DNA of 22,824 nt from Halobacteriales archaeon QH_10_70_21 (lineage in GTDB: Archaea; Halobacteriota; Halobacteria; Halobacteriales; Haloarculaceae): NCBI GenBank assembly GCA_003021325.1, contig PXQM01000011.1, positions 1 to 22,824 on the forward strand. Reading direction: 5' to 3'. Positions 14,411 to 22,401 of the stretch are shown in pieces; within the stretch, counting starts at the first letter, position 1, and every line of letters begins with the position of its first letter. A program made the translations under genes and the position numbers. The notes under the pieces are model-generated. The model was not told the origin of the DNA. It searched no databases and saw nothing but the letters and a program-made list of their open reading frames with translations.

Positions 14411-16294
14411 TTACAGTTCCGAGAGGAGGTCCCGACTCCAGCCGAAGCGCCCGTCTACGACGACAGGGAACGACCCCGAGTCGAGGTACTCGCGGAGACG
14501 GTCGGTCGATACTTCGACTGGCGGGAGCGTCTTGGGGGCGAGGAAGACGGAGTCCTCGCCGATAGCTGGCCAGAACGCCGATCCCATCCCGGCGGAGCGG
14601 GCCGGGTGTGTAGTGATGCGCAGTCGGTACTCGTCGGGACCGACGGAATCGACCTCGGTGACCCAGGGTATGAGTCCTCTTGCCTGCGCGATGTCAGCGT
14701 TTCCGTCGCCCAAAACGAGGTACTGCGAGCCGACGATGCTCCGGTCTCTCGCGATAGAGAGCGCTCGCCGGAGCGGGAATCCCCTGTTGAGAAGCCGTGC
14801 CATCGTCTTCCCGATCCGAAGTGCACCCTCCTCGTAGACGTCGTCGAACGTCACGACGGCACCGACCGCGCCCCTCTCTGTGAGTCTGTACCCCTGGTCG
14901 TAGGACCGACAGGCGTTCAGGAATGCGATGTCGACCCCCACAGTATCCAGGGTCTCGGCGTCGAGCGTGCCGTCGGCACACTCGAACCCGTCGTCGTTGA
15001 CGTGTCCGACGTAGTGGACGTAGTCGAGGTCGGATTCGAGGACGAGCCGCAGGCTCTCGACGTCGAGGTCGTCGTGGAGTGTAACCTCGAACGGTAGGTT
15101 CAGGTTCGACCCGTAGGCCTCGCTGGCCGTGTCCCCCTCCTCGAGCATCCCCTCGTCGTTGCAGACGACGGCCACCTCGACGGCGTCGTCGTCCGCCGGT
15201 TCGCGCTCCTGCCAGTTCCAGTACGCCTCGGGTATCGTCTTGCTCGCGCCCACCGGCACGCCGGGGCCGACCCAGGCCTGGTCGATCGAGTCCGCTTCCG
15301 GCGGCCGGACGACGTCGCCGGCGTCCTCGAGCGCCTCCTGTTCGTCGTTCGAGCCGGCCGGCAGGTCGTCGTACACTCGAACCACCGCGAGGTCGTTCGC
15401 GAGAAACGGAAGGGCCTCGATACCCGGTTCGGAGGACTGCACGTGGGCCGTCAGCCCCCAGTTCGGGAACTCCCCCTCGACTTTCCCGTGGGGTACCTCC
15501 ATGTACCGTTCGAAGCGTTCCGCGGCGGGGCGTCCGTAGAGGGCCTCGAGGTCGACCTCGAGACCGTCCTCAAGCGTCTCCCGTTCGGACAGCGGGGTCT
15601 CGCGCTTGTCGACGGTCCTGACCAGACAGTCGAGGAAGAACGTTCGCTTGAGGGTCCGTTCGACGCCCCGCTCGAAGCCGCCACCGTCGTCGAGCGGATA
15701 CCGCCTGCCGTCAACGACAACAGCCGCCGGCTCGCCCGGTTCGACCCTCGCCCCGAGATAGTACGCCAGCGATGCCACCGGGAGGACGTACTCGAGATCG
15801 GCCGGGACCTCGACGTGGACCGGTCCGGTCGGGGCTTCGAGACCCGCCGGCACGGAGAACTCGTCGCCCACGGCGACCGCCGGCGGATGCCCCCGCAGCG
15901 TCGGGTCCATTTCCACGGTCAGGACGTTGAGCTTGTTCTCGACCGTACAGGGACCGCTCACCTCGACGTACAGCTTCAGCGGTCCCGACATCTCCACCGT
16001 GTAGGTGCCCGCCGGGAACGTCTCGCGGTCGAACAGGTCAACCGACATCGACGAGTCGGCCTCGTGGACGAACGCCGCGCCCGTGGGGCTGAACTCGAGG
16101 CGGTCGGTGCTGAACGCGACGGCCACGTCGATGGGGTACCGGAACCGGTCGTCGTCGGCAGGGGAGGGATCGACGTCTCCCCCCGTGCGCACCGTGTAGT
16201 TACGGCGGTCGATACGGTCGTCGATCCGCAATCCGCCATCGCAGAGGGTCTCGATGGCGACCCTGTCGTCGGTGTCGCCGTCGGCCGCGGCCAT
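14411..16294 (-). CDS. CHAT-domain (caspase-like) protease, haloarchaeal
   Basis: 627 residues in two parts. Residues about 30-170 are beta-rich (GTYTVEMSGPLKLYVEVSGPC), with no signal peptide; a mixed alpha/beta linker follows to about 365. Residues about 370-540 form the CHAT caspase-like domain: predicted catalytic His431 in VHYVGHVNDDG and Cys462 in IAFLNACRSYDQG, then GAVGAVVTFDDV, MARLLNRGFPLRRALSIAR and YLVLGDGNADIAQ, in the usual CHAT order. CHAT proteases cleave partner proteins, for example Csx29 in type III-E CRISPR and gasdermin activators. A 90-residue C-terminal extension follows. The start is ATG 16294; GATAAA (16319-16324), 24 nt upstream, lies inside a dyad. Convergent with the DUF7503-like peptide. 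No TPR or CRISPR genes are nearby. Confidence 0.85.
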   Translation of the reverse strand: MAAADGDTDDRVAIETLCDGGLRIDDRIDRRNYTVRTGGDVDPSPADDDRFRYPIDVAVAFSTDRLEFSPTGAAFVHEADSSMSVDLFDRETFPAGTYTVEMSGPLKLYVEVSGPCTVENKLNVLTVEMDPTLRGHPPAVAVGDEFSVPAGLEAPTGPVHVEVPADLEYVLPVASLAYYLGARVEPGEPAAVVVDGRRYPLDDGGGFERGVERTLKRTFFLDCLVRTVDKRETPLSERETLEDGLEVDLEALYGRPAAERFERYMEVPHGKVEGEFPNWGLTAHVQSSEPGIEALPFLANDLAVVRVYDDLPAGSNDEQEALEDAGDVVRPPEADSIDQAWVGPGVPVGASKTIPEAYWNWQEREPADDDAVEVAVVCNDEGMLEEGDTASEAYGSNLNLPFEVTLHDDLDVESLRLVLESDLDYVHYVGHVNDDGFECADGTLDAETLDTVGVDIAFLNACRSYDQGYRLTERGAVGAVVTFDDVYEEGALRIGKTMARLLNRGFPLRRALSIARDRSIVGSQYLVLGDGNADIAQARGLIPWVTEVDSVGPDEYRLRITTHPARSAGMGSAFWPAIGEDSVFLAPKTLPPVEVSTDRLREYLDSGSFPVVVDGRFGWSRDLLSEL

Positions 16295-16310
16295 GCCTGG
16301 GTAGATAGCT

Positions 16311-16330
16311 GTCAGGGCGATAAACCTGAC
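16311..16330 (-). promoter_or_regulatory. TATA box of the CHAT gene flanked by an inverted repeat
   Basis: GTCAGG (16311-16316) and CCTGAC (16325-16330) are perfect inverted repeats enclosing the 8-bp GCGATAAA, which contains the CHAT TATA box (16319-16324). A regulator bound here would mask the box. Confidence 0.5.
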
Positions 16331-16340
16331 GACGGGACGG

Positions 16341-17009
16341 TCACCCGAGGCCGACGAAGCCCTTGAGATTGTCGAGGTACAGCGGGACCATCTTCCGACG
16401 AGAGCTGCCGATAGCGTTGCTGATGGCGGGTCTGACGTTCTCGAAGAGCCCCTCGCCGTGGCCGACCAGGAGCCGGTCGGCGTCGTACTCCCGGAGCGAC
16501 CGCGGGGGCACCGCCCGCAGCATCGGGTGGACGCCGAGCCGCTCGCCGGGCGCGCGGAAGTACGACACCCTCCCGAGCGCCTCCGGGACGAGCAGCGTCT
16601 CGCCGTCGAACAGTGCCGCCTCCTGCCAGAAGGGGTTGTCGACGACCGTGTCGACGGCGAACTCGCCGACGCCGTCCTGGAACCGGACGACCGGGGCGTC
16701 GACGTCCTCCTCGACGCCGCTCATCCAGTCCGGGACGTAGACGGGCACGTCGTGACGGTTGGCGAGGGCCGCCGAGTCCCGCTTGTGCCGGTCCAGGAGT
16801 ATCACGACGCCGCCGACCTCGCCGTGCTCCGCCAGCAGGTCGTCGACCCCGTCGACGTCCACGGGGTCGATGACCCACAGTTCGCCGTCACTCTCGACGG
16901 CGTGGGAGGCTCGCTGCATCGTCTCCTCGGGGTAGGCCAGCCAGCCGACGCCGCCCTCGAAGCGGTCTATCTCGGTCAGCTCTGCCTCGCCGGCGCTTTT
17001 CATTCCCAT
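16341..17009 (-). CDS. metallo-beta-lactamase-like protein with degenerate metal motif
   Basis: 222 residues. The layout resembles an MBL fold: N-terminal strands ELWVIDPVDVDGVDDLL, then VVILLDRHKRDSAALANRHDVPVYVPDWM where HxHxDH would be, DGETLLVPEALG, and a C-terminal ADRLLVGHGEGLFENV. The zinc motif is reduced to DRHKRD, so hydrolase activity is doubtful. Haloarchaeal homologues of this length exist to my recollection, without known function. ATG 17009 has TTAAAT (17035-17040 on the plus strand) about 25 nt upstream; ATG 17003 is an alternative. Its stop is only 47 bp from the CHAT start, but CHAT has its own promoter. Confidence 0.75.
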   Translation of the reverse strand: MGMKSAGEAELTEIDRFEGGVGWLAYPEETMQRASHAVESDGELWVIDPVDVDGVDDLLAEHGEVGGVVILLDRHKRDSAALANRHDVPVYVPDWMSGVEEDVDAPVVRFQDGVGEFAVDTVVDNPFWQEAALFDGETLLVPEALGRVSYFRAPGERLGVHPMLRAVPPRSLREYDADRLLVGHGEGLFENVRPAISNAIGSSRRKMVPLYLDNLKGFVGLG

Positions 17010-17104
17010 GTCCGGAGCTTCGACCCCACGCGGCTTAAATTCCGCAGTGTCGGCAGTTACCGGTGGACCCGGGGTTTATCCTCGCAGGCGACCATCCCGA
17101 ACAC
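17010..17104. promoter_or_regulatory. divergent leaderless promoters of the MBL-like and VOC genes
   Basis: ATTTAA on the minus strand (17035-17040) and TTTATC on the plus strand (17075-17080) each lie about 24 nt before the respective ATG. No dyad is evident between them. Confidence 0.55.
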
Positions 17105-17800
17105 ATGCTTCGCGCGTGTCGCTGGCTGGCGCTCGAGGTCAAGTACGTCGACCCGGTCGTCGAGTTCTACCGGGAGCACCTCGGCGTTCCGGTCGCGCAG
17201 ACCTCGGACCGGGAGGTCGCGCTCGACGTCGGCGCCGGCGGGGAACTGCGGCTCCGGCGGCCGGATGGCGTCCCGCGCGGGGGGCTCCACACCCACTACG
17301 CGCTGGCCTGTCCCGCGGACGCCTACGACGCCTGGTGGGACCGCCTGGAGCCCGCCTTCGACCTCCAGGAGGTCGACTTCGGGGGAATGCGCTCGCTGTA
17401 CTTCTACGACCCCGAGGGCAACTGCGTCGAGATCGCCGGCGCGAGCGACGCCGGGGGAGCCGAGCCGACGCTCGAGGGGATCTTCGAGGTGGTCTTCGAG
17501 GTCGAGGACCTCCCTGCCTCGGAGGCGTTCTACACCGACCTCGGCTTCGAGGTGGTCGACAGGGGGAAGGACCGCAAGCGGACCCGGCTGACGACCGGCC
17601 CGTTCGACGTCGAGCTGTGGGAGCCGCACCTGGGGCTGGCCGACGCCCGCGGTGGCGTCCACGTCGACGTCGGCCTGGTGGCCGACGACCCCGAGACCGT
17701 CGCGGACAGCGTCGCCGCCCGGGCGACAAAGCGGGAGCTGGTCGACGGCGAGCTCCGCATCCGCGACCCCGACGGTCACTACCTGACGCTGCTCAGCTGA
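17105..17800 (+). CDS. VOC-superfamily protein with two glyoxalase-like domains
   Basis: 231 residues forming two tandem vicinal-oxygen-chelate domains. The first (about 6-118) opens ALEVKYVDPVVEFYREHLGVPV and ends SLYFYDPEGNCVEIAG, with Glu of CVEI a usual metal ligand. The second (about 125-231) opens IFEVVFEVEDLPASEAFYTDLGF and ends LRIRDPDGHYLTLLS. Members include glyoxalases, extradiol dioxygenases and fosfomycin/bleomycin resistance proteins; the substrate is not evident. ATG 17105 is favoured over GTG 17063 by the TATA box at 17075-17080. Its end overlaps the DUF5779 gene by 8 bp, convergent. Confidence 0.88.
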   Translation: MLRACRWLALEVKYVDPVVEFYREHLGVPVAQTSDREVALDVGAGGELRLRRPDGVPRGGLHTHYALACPADAYDAWWDRLEPAFDLQEVDFGGMRSLYFYDPEGNCVEIAGASDAGGAEPTLEGIFEVVFEVEDLPASEAFYTDLGFEVVDRGKDRKRTRLTTGPFDVELWEPHLGLADARGGVHVDVGLVADDPETVADSVAARATKRELVDGELRIRDPDGHYLTLLS

Positions 17801-18083
17801 GCCGGTCGGTGTCGATGTCCCGGCCCGGCGGCGAGACGACCAAGAAGTCGCGGAAGTGCATCAGCTCGCCGCCCATGTCCCTGACGTCACGGGCGAACCC
17901 CGCAGCGAGTTCGTTCAGCTCGCCCTCGATGTTCAACACGAGGACATCGTCGTTCTCGACGTGTTCTATCCACTCCTCGTCGTCCGTCGTCCCGTCCAGG
18001 ACGCCGAGGACGACGCGACCGCTGGGGTCCGGCTCGTCGAGCTCGCCCTCCGCAGTCTGCAAATCGAGGTCAAGGTCGCTCAT
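17793..18083 (-). CDS. DUF5779 family protein
   Basis: 96 residues, acidic and soluble. The blocks VVLGVLDGTTDDEEWIEHV, VLVLNIEGELNELAAGFARDVRDMGGELMHFRDFL and PPGRDIDTDRL match the haloarchaeal DUF5779 pattern I remember; function unknown. ATG 18083 is chosen because homologues begin MSxxxLDLQxAE; a T-rich TATA-like stretch (plus-strand CTAAAGAAAAAG at 18103-18114) lies 20-30 nt upstream. A longer in-frame extension to 18167 is unlikely. Confidence 0.83.
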   Translation of the reverse strand: MSDLDLDLQTAEGELDEPDPSGRVVLGVLDGTTDDEEWIEHVENDDVLVLNIEGELNELAAGFARDVRDMGGELMHFRDFLVVSPPGRDIDTDRLS

Positions 18084-18383
18084 ACCAGGGAGTCTCTGTG
18101 CCCTAAAGAAAAAGCCTGCCGGCATCGGTCCAGTACCCGGACGCCTGAACAGGTAGGCACTGAGCACATTCGTCGACGGCCGTCAATGTGTGATGCGCTG
18201 TGCGACGACTGGTCGCTCCCGAACGGAGCCGTGGACACCCATTCGCCAGCGCGCAACCGGGATGCTGTCCCCGTCCCTGACCGTTCCCCACCCCACCCAT
18301 TTCCCCAATCGCCCTCGGGTTCGCTCCGCGAGCCCCACGGGCCAGGCGGGCCGCGTCCCCGCTCGATACCGGTCAGCGACGCG
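18084..18383. other. 300-bp gene-free stretch
   Basis: Apart from the DUF5779 promoter at its left end, I see only a near-perfect hairpin GGGTTCGC-TCC-GCGAGCCC (18317-18335, one G-T pair), just past the 3' end of the gene at 18384. No coding frame here looks like a protein. Confidence 0.5.
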
Positions 18384-18647
18384 TCACTCGAACACCTGGC
18401 TGGCCTCGCGGAGCCCCTCGACGTCCTCGACGATGGACTCGACCTGTTCCGGGAACATCGCTATCTGGACCTCGTTGCCCTCGGCGTCGGTTGCGACGAG
18501 CTTCACCTGGCTGTCGCCGAAGGCTCTCGCCGTCGCCTCGTCGACGTCGAAGAGCTTCGCCTCGGCCGACTTGTTCGGCGGCCCGACGTTCTTGATACTG
18601 CCGTCCGTGAGTTCCACCATGAACGAGTCGATGTTCAGGTTGAGCAC
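18384..18647 (-). CDS. small conserved haloarchaeal hypothetical protein
   Basis: 87 residues starting at GTG 18647 (VLNLNIDSFMVELTDGSIKNVGPP). Predicted beta strands at the N-terminus are followed by helix EATARAFGDSQVKLVATDAEGNEVQIAMFPEQVESIVEDVEGL. It looks like a complete, soluble small domain; I do not recognise a function. TTTAGC (plus-strand GCTAAACGG around 18671-18678) lies 23 nt upstream, so a leaderless GTG start is likely. A 5-bp dyad CGGCC/GGCCG lies between box and start. Confidence 0.72.
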   Translation of the reverse strand: MLNLNIDSFMVELTDGSIKNVGPPNKSAEAKLFDVDEATARAFGDSQVKLVATDAEGNEVQIAMFPEQVESIVEDVEGLREASQVFE

Positions 18648-18768
18648 GGCCTCCGATTCGGCCGCCGGGGGCTAAACGGTTCCTCCGCGGGGGCGAACGA
18701 CTGACAGGGGTCTCGAACCGGCGTCCATACACGCGGCGCTTTTATCCGCTCGCCTCCAACCCCGGACA

Positions 18769-20643
18769 GTGACCGAGAACGAAGCGGTCGACATCGACGC
18801 CTTCTACGACGCCCTCGAGGACCGGACCCGGCCGGTCGTCACTGCCGGCGAGGTCTCCCGCGTCGCGGGGTGCTCGCAGGCGACTGCGGTCGAGGCGCTG
18901 GAGGCCCTCGCGGCCGAGGGGCGGATCGACCGGCTGGAGGTCGAGGCCGACCCGGTCGTCTGGTTCCCGACGGACTACCGCGAGACGGCCGCCCGCGAAC
19001 GGATCACGGTGTTCCCGGGTCGCCGCGAGATAGTCGCCGACCAGCCCTCCCAGTTCACCCGCGCACAGCTGTCGCAGTTCGCCCGCCTCGAGGACACCAA
19101 CCGCGAGGGCGCCTACCGCTACGCCGTCCGCGAGCAGGACGTCTGGAGCGCGCCCGCCGAGACGCTCGGAGACCTCCTGACGACGATCCGGTCGGCGCTC
19201 GGGCGGCGGTACGAGTCGCTCGAGGAGTGGGTCGAGGGCATGTGGGAGCGGGCCCACAAGTTCCGGCTCCGGACCCACGAGGACGGCTACGTCGTCCTCG
19301 AGGCGGCGAGCGCCGACCTCCTCGGTAACGTCGCGGAACAGCACCTCGCCGACGGCACCGTCAGGGCGCGCATCGACGACGAGACGGCCTGGGTCGCCGA
19401 GGAGCGGACCGCCGAAATAAAACGGGCCCTCTACGAGGCGGGCTACCCCGTCCAGGACCACCGCGACCTCGAGACCGGCGACGCGCTGCCGGTCGACCTC
19501 GAACTCGAGTTGCGGCCCTACCAGGCCGACTGGGTCGCCCGGTTCGCCGACGCGAACTCCGGCGTCCTCGTCGGGCCGCCGGGCTCCGGCAAGACCGTCG
19601 CGGCGCTGGGCATCATGGCCGACATCGAGGGGGAGACGCTGGTTCTCGTCCCCTCCCGCGAACTGGCCGGCCAGTGGCGCGAGCGTATCCTGTCGGACAC
19701 CTCGCTGACCGCCGACCAGGTCGGTGAGTACCACGGCGGCGCCAAGGAAATCCGGCCCGTCACCATCGCCACCTACCAGACCGCCGGGATGGACCGTCAC
19801 CGGTCGCTGTTCGACTCCCGGAAGTGGGGCCTCGTCGTCTACGACGAGTGCCAGCGGGTCCCCTCGCCGGTCAGCCGCCGGAGCGCGGACCTCCAGACGA
19901 AACACCGGCTCGGGCTGACGGCGACGCCCATCCGCGAGGACGACCTGGAAGACCAGATCTACACCCTCATCGGACCGCCAATCGGCACGGACTGGGAGGC
20001 GCTGTTCGAGGCCGGCTACGTCGCCGAACCGGAGGTCGAACTCCGCTATCTCCCGTGGGCCTCCGAGACCCACAAGAACGAGTACGGCGCCAGCCGTGGC
20101 CAGGAGAAGCGACAGCTCGCGGCGACGAACCCCGCGAAGATAGACGAGATAGCGGCCATCATCCGCGACCACCCGGGGTCGAAGACCATCGTATTCGTGG
20201 AGTTCATCGACCAGGGCGACGCCATCGCGGAGTCGCTTGGGGTCCCGTTCATCAGCGGCGAGACGCCGCACGCCCGCCGGAGCCGGCTGTTCGACCGGTT
20301 CCGGTCGGGCGCGCTCGACACCGTCGTCGTCTCGCGGGTCGGCGACGAGGGCATCGACCTGCCGGACGCAGAGGTGGCGGTCGCCGCCTCGGGGCTGGGC
20401 GGGTCGCGGCGCCAGGGCGCCCAGCGGGCCGGCCGGACGATGCGCCCCGTCGGCAAGGCGCGGATGTACGTGCTGGCGACCCGTGGGACCCGCGAGGAGG
20501 AGTTCGCCCGGCAGCGGACCCGGCACCTGGCCGCCCGGGGGGTCCGGGTCCGGGAGGGCGAGCCGGCGGCTTTCGGCGAGGGCCGGGTCGCCGGCGAGCC
20601 GTCGACGGCGACCGGCGTCGACGCCGCCTCCGGAGAGGAGTAA
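18769..20643 (+). CDS. XPB/Rad25-like superfamily 2 DNA helicase
   Basis: 624 residues. The N-terminal region (1-70) is a winged-helix-like domain (GEVSRVAGCSQATAVEALEALAAEGRIDRL); a damage-recognition-like region follows to about 240. The SF2 core has RPYQADWV (Q-like), Walker A GPPGSGKT at 269-276, motif II DECQ at 359-362, motif III TATP at 384-387, then the second RecA domain with TIVFVEF and motif VI QRAGR at 552-556. These haloarchaeal XPB relatives are thought to act in nucleotide excision repair or related remodelling. The 'GPPIGTDW' insert is typical. GTG start 18769 has TTTTATC (18740-18746) 22 nt upstream. The last 35 residues are low-complexity. Confidence 0.93.
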   Translation: MTENEAVDIDAFYDALEDRTRPVVTAGEVSRVAGCSQATAVEALEALAAEGRIDRLEVEADPVVWFPTDYRETAARERITVFPGRREIVADQPSQFTRAQLSQFARLEDTNREGAYRYAVREQDVWSAPAETLGDLLTTIRSALGRRYESLEEWVEGMWERAHKFRLRTHEDGYVVLEAASADLLGNVAEQHLADGTVRARIDDETAWVAEERTAEIKRALYEAGYPVQDHRDLETGDALPVDLELELRPYQADWVARFADANSGVLVGPPGSGKTVAALGIMADIEGETLVLVPSRELAGQWRERILSDTSLTADQVGEYHGGAKEIRPVTIATYQTAGMDRHRSLFDSRKWGLVVYDECQRVPSPVSRRSADLQTKHRLGLTATPIREDDLEDQIYTLIGPPIGTDWEALFEAGYVAEPEVELRYLPWASETHKNEYGASRGQEKRQLAATNPAKIDEIAAIIRDHPGSKTIVFVEFIDQGDAIAESLGVPFISGETPHARRSRLFDRFRSGALDTVVVSRVGDEGIDLPDAEVAVAASGLGGSRRQGAQRAGRTMRPVGKARMYVLATRGTREEEFARQRTRHLAARGVRVREGEPAAFGEGRVAGEPSTATGVDAASGEE

Positions 20644-20655
20644 CTTCAAACGGGC

Positions 20656-20675
20656 CGGTCCCGATGTCGGGACCG
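20656..20675. promoter_or_regulatory. 9-bp perfect palindrome ending in the acyltransferase start codon
   Basis: CGGTCCCGA-TG-TCGGGACCG spans 20656-20675, and its last G is the first base of the GTG start. A TATA-like CTTCAAA lies at 20644-20650, so the palindrome fills the space between box and start. Possible operator. Confidence 0.5.
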
Positions 20676-21235
20676 TGACCGAACGCGACGAGTCCGGGGA
20701 CGCACGGTACGGCCGCCTGACGCGGCACGCCACCCCCGGCCCGCGGAACTCGCTGCAGTCCTGGACCGACGCCAAGCACCCGCTGCGGGTCGCGTTCAAC
20801 TACGCGTTCGTCGTCGCGGCGCGGGTCTCGCCGAGCCTCCGGCTGAAGAACTGGCTCCTCCGGACAATCGGCGTCGACGTCGGAGAGGGTGTCTCGTGGG
20901 GCCTCGAGTCGACGCCTGACGTCTTCTGGCCGGAGCTCATCACCGTCGACGACGACGCCATCATCGGCTACGACGCGACGCTGCTGTGCCACGAGTTCCT
21001 CCAGGAGGAGTACCGCACCGGCGAGGTCCGGGTCGGCGAGCGGGCGATGATCGGCGCCGGCGCGGTCGTCCTTCCCGGCGTCGAGATCGGCGACGACGCA
21101 CAGGTGGCCGCCAACTCGCTCGTCGCCGAGGACGTGCCGCCGGGGGAGACGTGGGCAGGCGTGCCGGCGGAACCGGTGGACCAGCCTGACGAGAACCGAA
21201 CGAACCCGGACGAGGAGAGGGCGTCGGACCGGTAG
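20675..21235 (+). CDS. hexapeptide-repeat (LbH) acyltransferase
   Basis: 186 residues. An N-terminal helical part (KHPLRVAFNYAFVVAARVSPSLRLKNWLLR) precedes left-handed beta-helix repeats: ITVDDDAIIGYDATLLCHEF, VRVGERAMIGAGAVVLPGVEIGDDAQVAANSLVAEDVPPGETWAGVPAEP. This is the maltose/galactoside O-acetyltransferase-like pattern, with the catalytic His probably in LLCHEF. The acceptor is unknown; a cell-surface or glycan role would fit the family, not the local context. GTG 20675 is chosen from TATA spacing. It begins 31 bp after the helicase stop and may also be read through from it. Confidence 0.85.
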   Translation: MTERDESGDARYGRLTRHATPGPRNSLQSWTDAKHPLRVAFNYAFVVAARVSPSLRLKNWLLRTIGVDVGEGVSWGLESTPDVFWPELITVDDDAIIGYDATLLCHEFLQEEYRTGEVRVGERAMIGAGAVVLPGVEIGDDAQVAANSLVAEDVPPGETWAGVPAEPVDQPDENRTNPDEERASDR

Positions 21236-21260
21236 TCGGGGCAGGGCGGGGCGGCGGCGG

Positions 21261-21443
21261 TCAGGCGTCCCACTCGCGGCGGCACGTCTCGTCGCAGAAG
21301 TGAGCCGACTGGACCGTCTCCTCCTCGACCCACGTGACGACCCGGTGCGTCGATTCGTTCAGTATTGGCTCTCCACAGGCCTCGCATCTCGGCGCGTCGT
21401 CCTCGGTGACGTCCTCACCGAGGTCCGATGTAGGGTCGACCAT
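21261..21443 (-). CDS. small zinc-finger protein (DUF7576-like)
   Basis: 60 residues with two metal knuckles, CEAC (RCEACGEPILNES) and CDETC (HFCDETCRREW), separated by THRVVTWVEEETVQSAHF. This treble-clef-like pattern recurs in haloarchaeal DUF7576-type mini-proteins; role unknown. ATG 21443 is preceded by GAGGTG five bases upstream, one of the few Shine-Dalgarno-like sites in the window, so this message may have a leader. Confidence 0.78.
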   Translation of the reverse strand: MVDPTSDLGEDVTEDDAPRCEACGEPILNESTHRVVTWVEEETVQSAHFCDETCRREWDA

Positions 21444-21537
21444 CTCATCACCTCGTTAGGAGGCATCCATATGAACGATTATGTTCGCACAATCGGTTGT
21501 CGACCACCGCGGTCGGCCGACCCGGTGGGCTCGCCGG

Positions 21538-22401
21538 TCACTCCGGGCGCTCGTAGCTCGGGTCGAACATCTGTGCGGACATCGGCGCCGGGTCGCCCTC
21601 CGTCAGATTGTACCGCGAGAAGTCCTCGACGCCGGCCTCCCTGAGTATCTCCTCGTCGTAGACGGCGTGGCCGTTGAACGACGAGGGGTCGCGGCGCAGT
21701 ATCTCGAGGACGGCGTCGCTGACGACCTCGGGTGTCCGCCAGTCGTCCTCGGTACCCATCCCGAAGTAGCGGGTGGCGCGGGTGTCGATGGCCGTGACCG
21801 GCCAGAAGGAGTTACAACCGACGCCCTGGCCGCTGAGTTCGGTCGACAGCGACAACGTGATGAACGACATCCCCATCTTCGACCAGGCGTAGGGGGCCTC
21901 GCCGGGCGCGCGGTCGACGGTCACCGGCGGCGCGTTCGTCAGTAGCCAGGCGTCGTCGACCTCCTTGAGGTGGTCGATGAACGCCCGGCAGGTGAGGTAG
22001 GTACCACGGACGTTGACGTCGTTCAGCAGGTCGAACCGCTTTGCAGGCAGCTGCTCGACGTTCGCTATCTGGATGGCGCTGGCGTTGTTGATGACGATGC
22101 CAACCTCGCCGAAGTGGTCGATGGCTTGCTCGGCGGCCGCGTTGACCTCCGACTCGTTGCGGACGTTCAGCTGGACGGGCAGGGCCTCGACGCCCAGCTC
22201 CTCGCACTCGCGGGCGGTCCGTTCGATGCTGCCCTCGAGGTCCTTGTCGTCGCCGTAGTCGTCGTTCTCGCTGGTCTTGCCCGTCGAGACGATGTTGCAG
22301 CCCCGCTCGGCCAGGGAAAGCGCCAGCGCCTTGCCGATGCCGCGGGTGGTGCCGGTGATGAATGCCGTCCGTCCGGAGAGGTCCGGTTTCTCGAGCGTCA
22401 T
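21538..22401 (-). CDS. short-chain dehydrogenase/reductase, SDR_c36/HSDL2-like
   Basis: 287 residues with a Rossmann fold: cofactor motif TGTTRGIG at 16-23, STGKTSEN after strand 2, INNASAI at 104-110 (NNAG variant) and active-site YAWSK with Tyr171 and Lys175. The loop that normally carries the catalytic Ser reads TNAPPV (154-159), so Ser appears replaced by Ala. The insert after strand 2 (DDYGDDKDLEGSIERTA) and the length resemble the HSDL2-like class. The substrate cannot be named. ATG 22401 is chosen because the fold begins there and TTTATG (22427-22432) lies 25 nt upstream; an open extension to 22662 is non-coding in character. Confidence 0.9.
   Translation of the reverse strand: MTLEKPDLSGRTAFITGTTRGIGKALALSLAERGCNIVSTGKTSENDDYGDDKDLEGSIERTARECEELGVEALPVQLNVRNESEVNAAAEQAIDHFGEVGIVINNASAIQIANVEQLPAKRFDLLNDVNVRGTYLTCRAFIDHLKEVDDAWLLTNAPPVTVDRAPGEAPYAWSKMGMSFITLSLSTELSGQGVGCNSFWPVTAIDTRATRYFGMGTEDDWRTPEVVSDAVLEILRRDPSSFNGHAVYDEEILREAGVEDFSRYNLTEGDPAPMSAQMFDPSYERPE

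Noticed and set aside
14411..16294. CRISPR-associated Csx29-type locus
   Set aside because: No repeat array, no Cas gene and no TPR repeats are visible in the window; only the CHAT fold is shared.
18742..20799. A 685-codon minus-strand open frame opposite the helicase
   Set aside because: Helicase motifs on the plus strand are unmistakable; the opposite frame is a codon-bias shadow.
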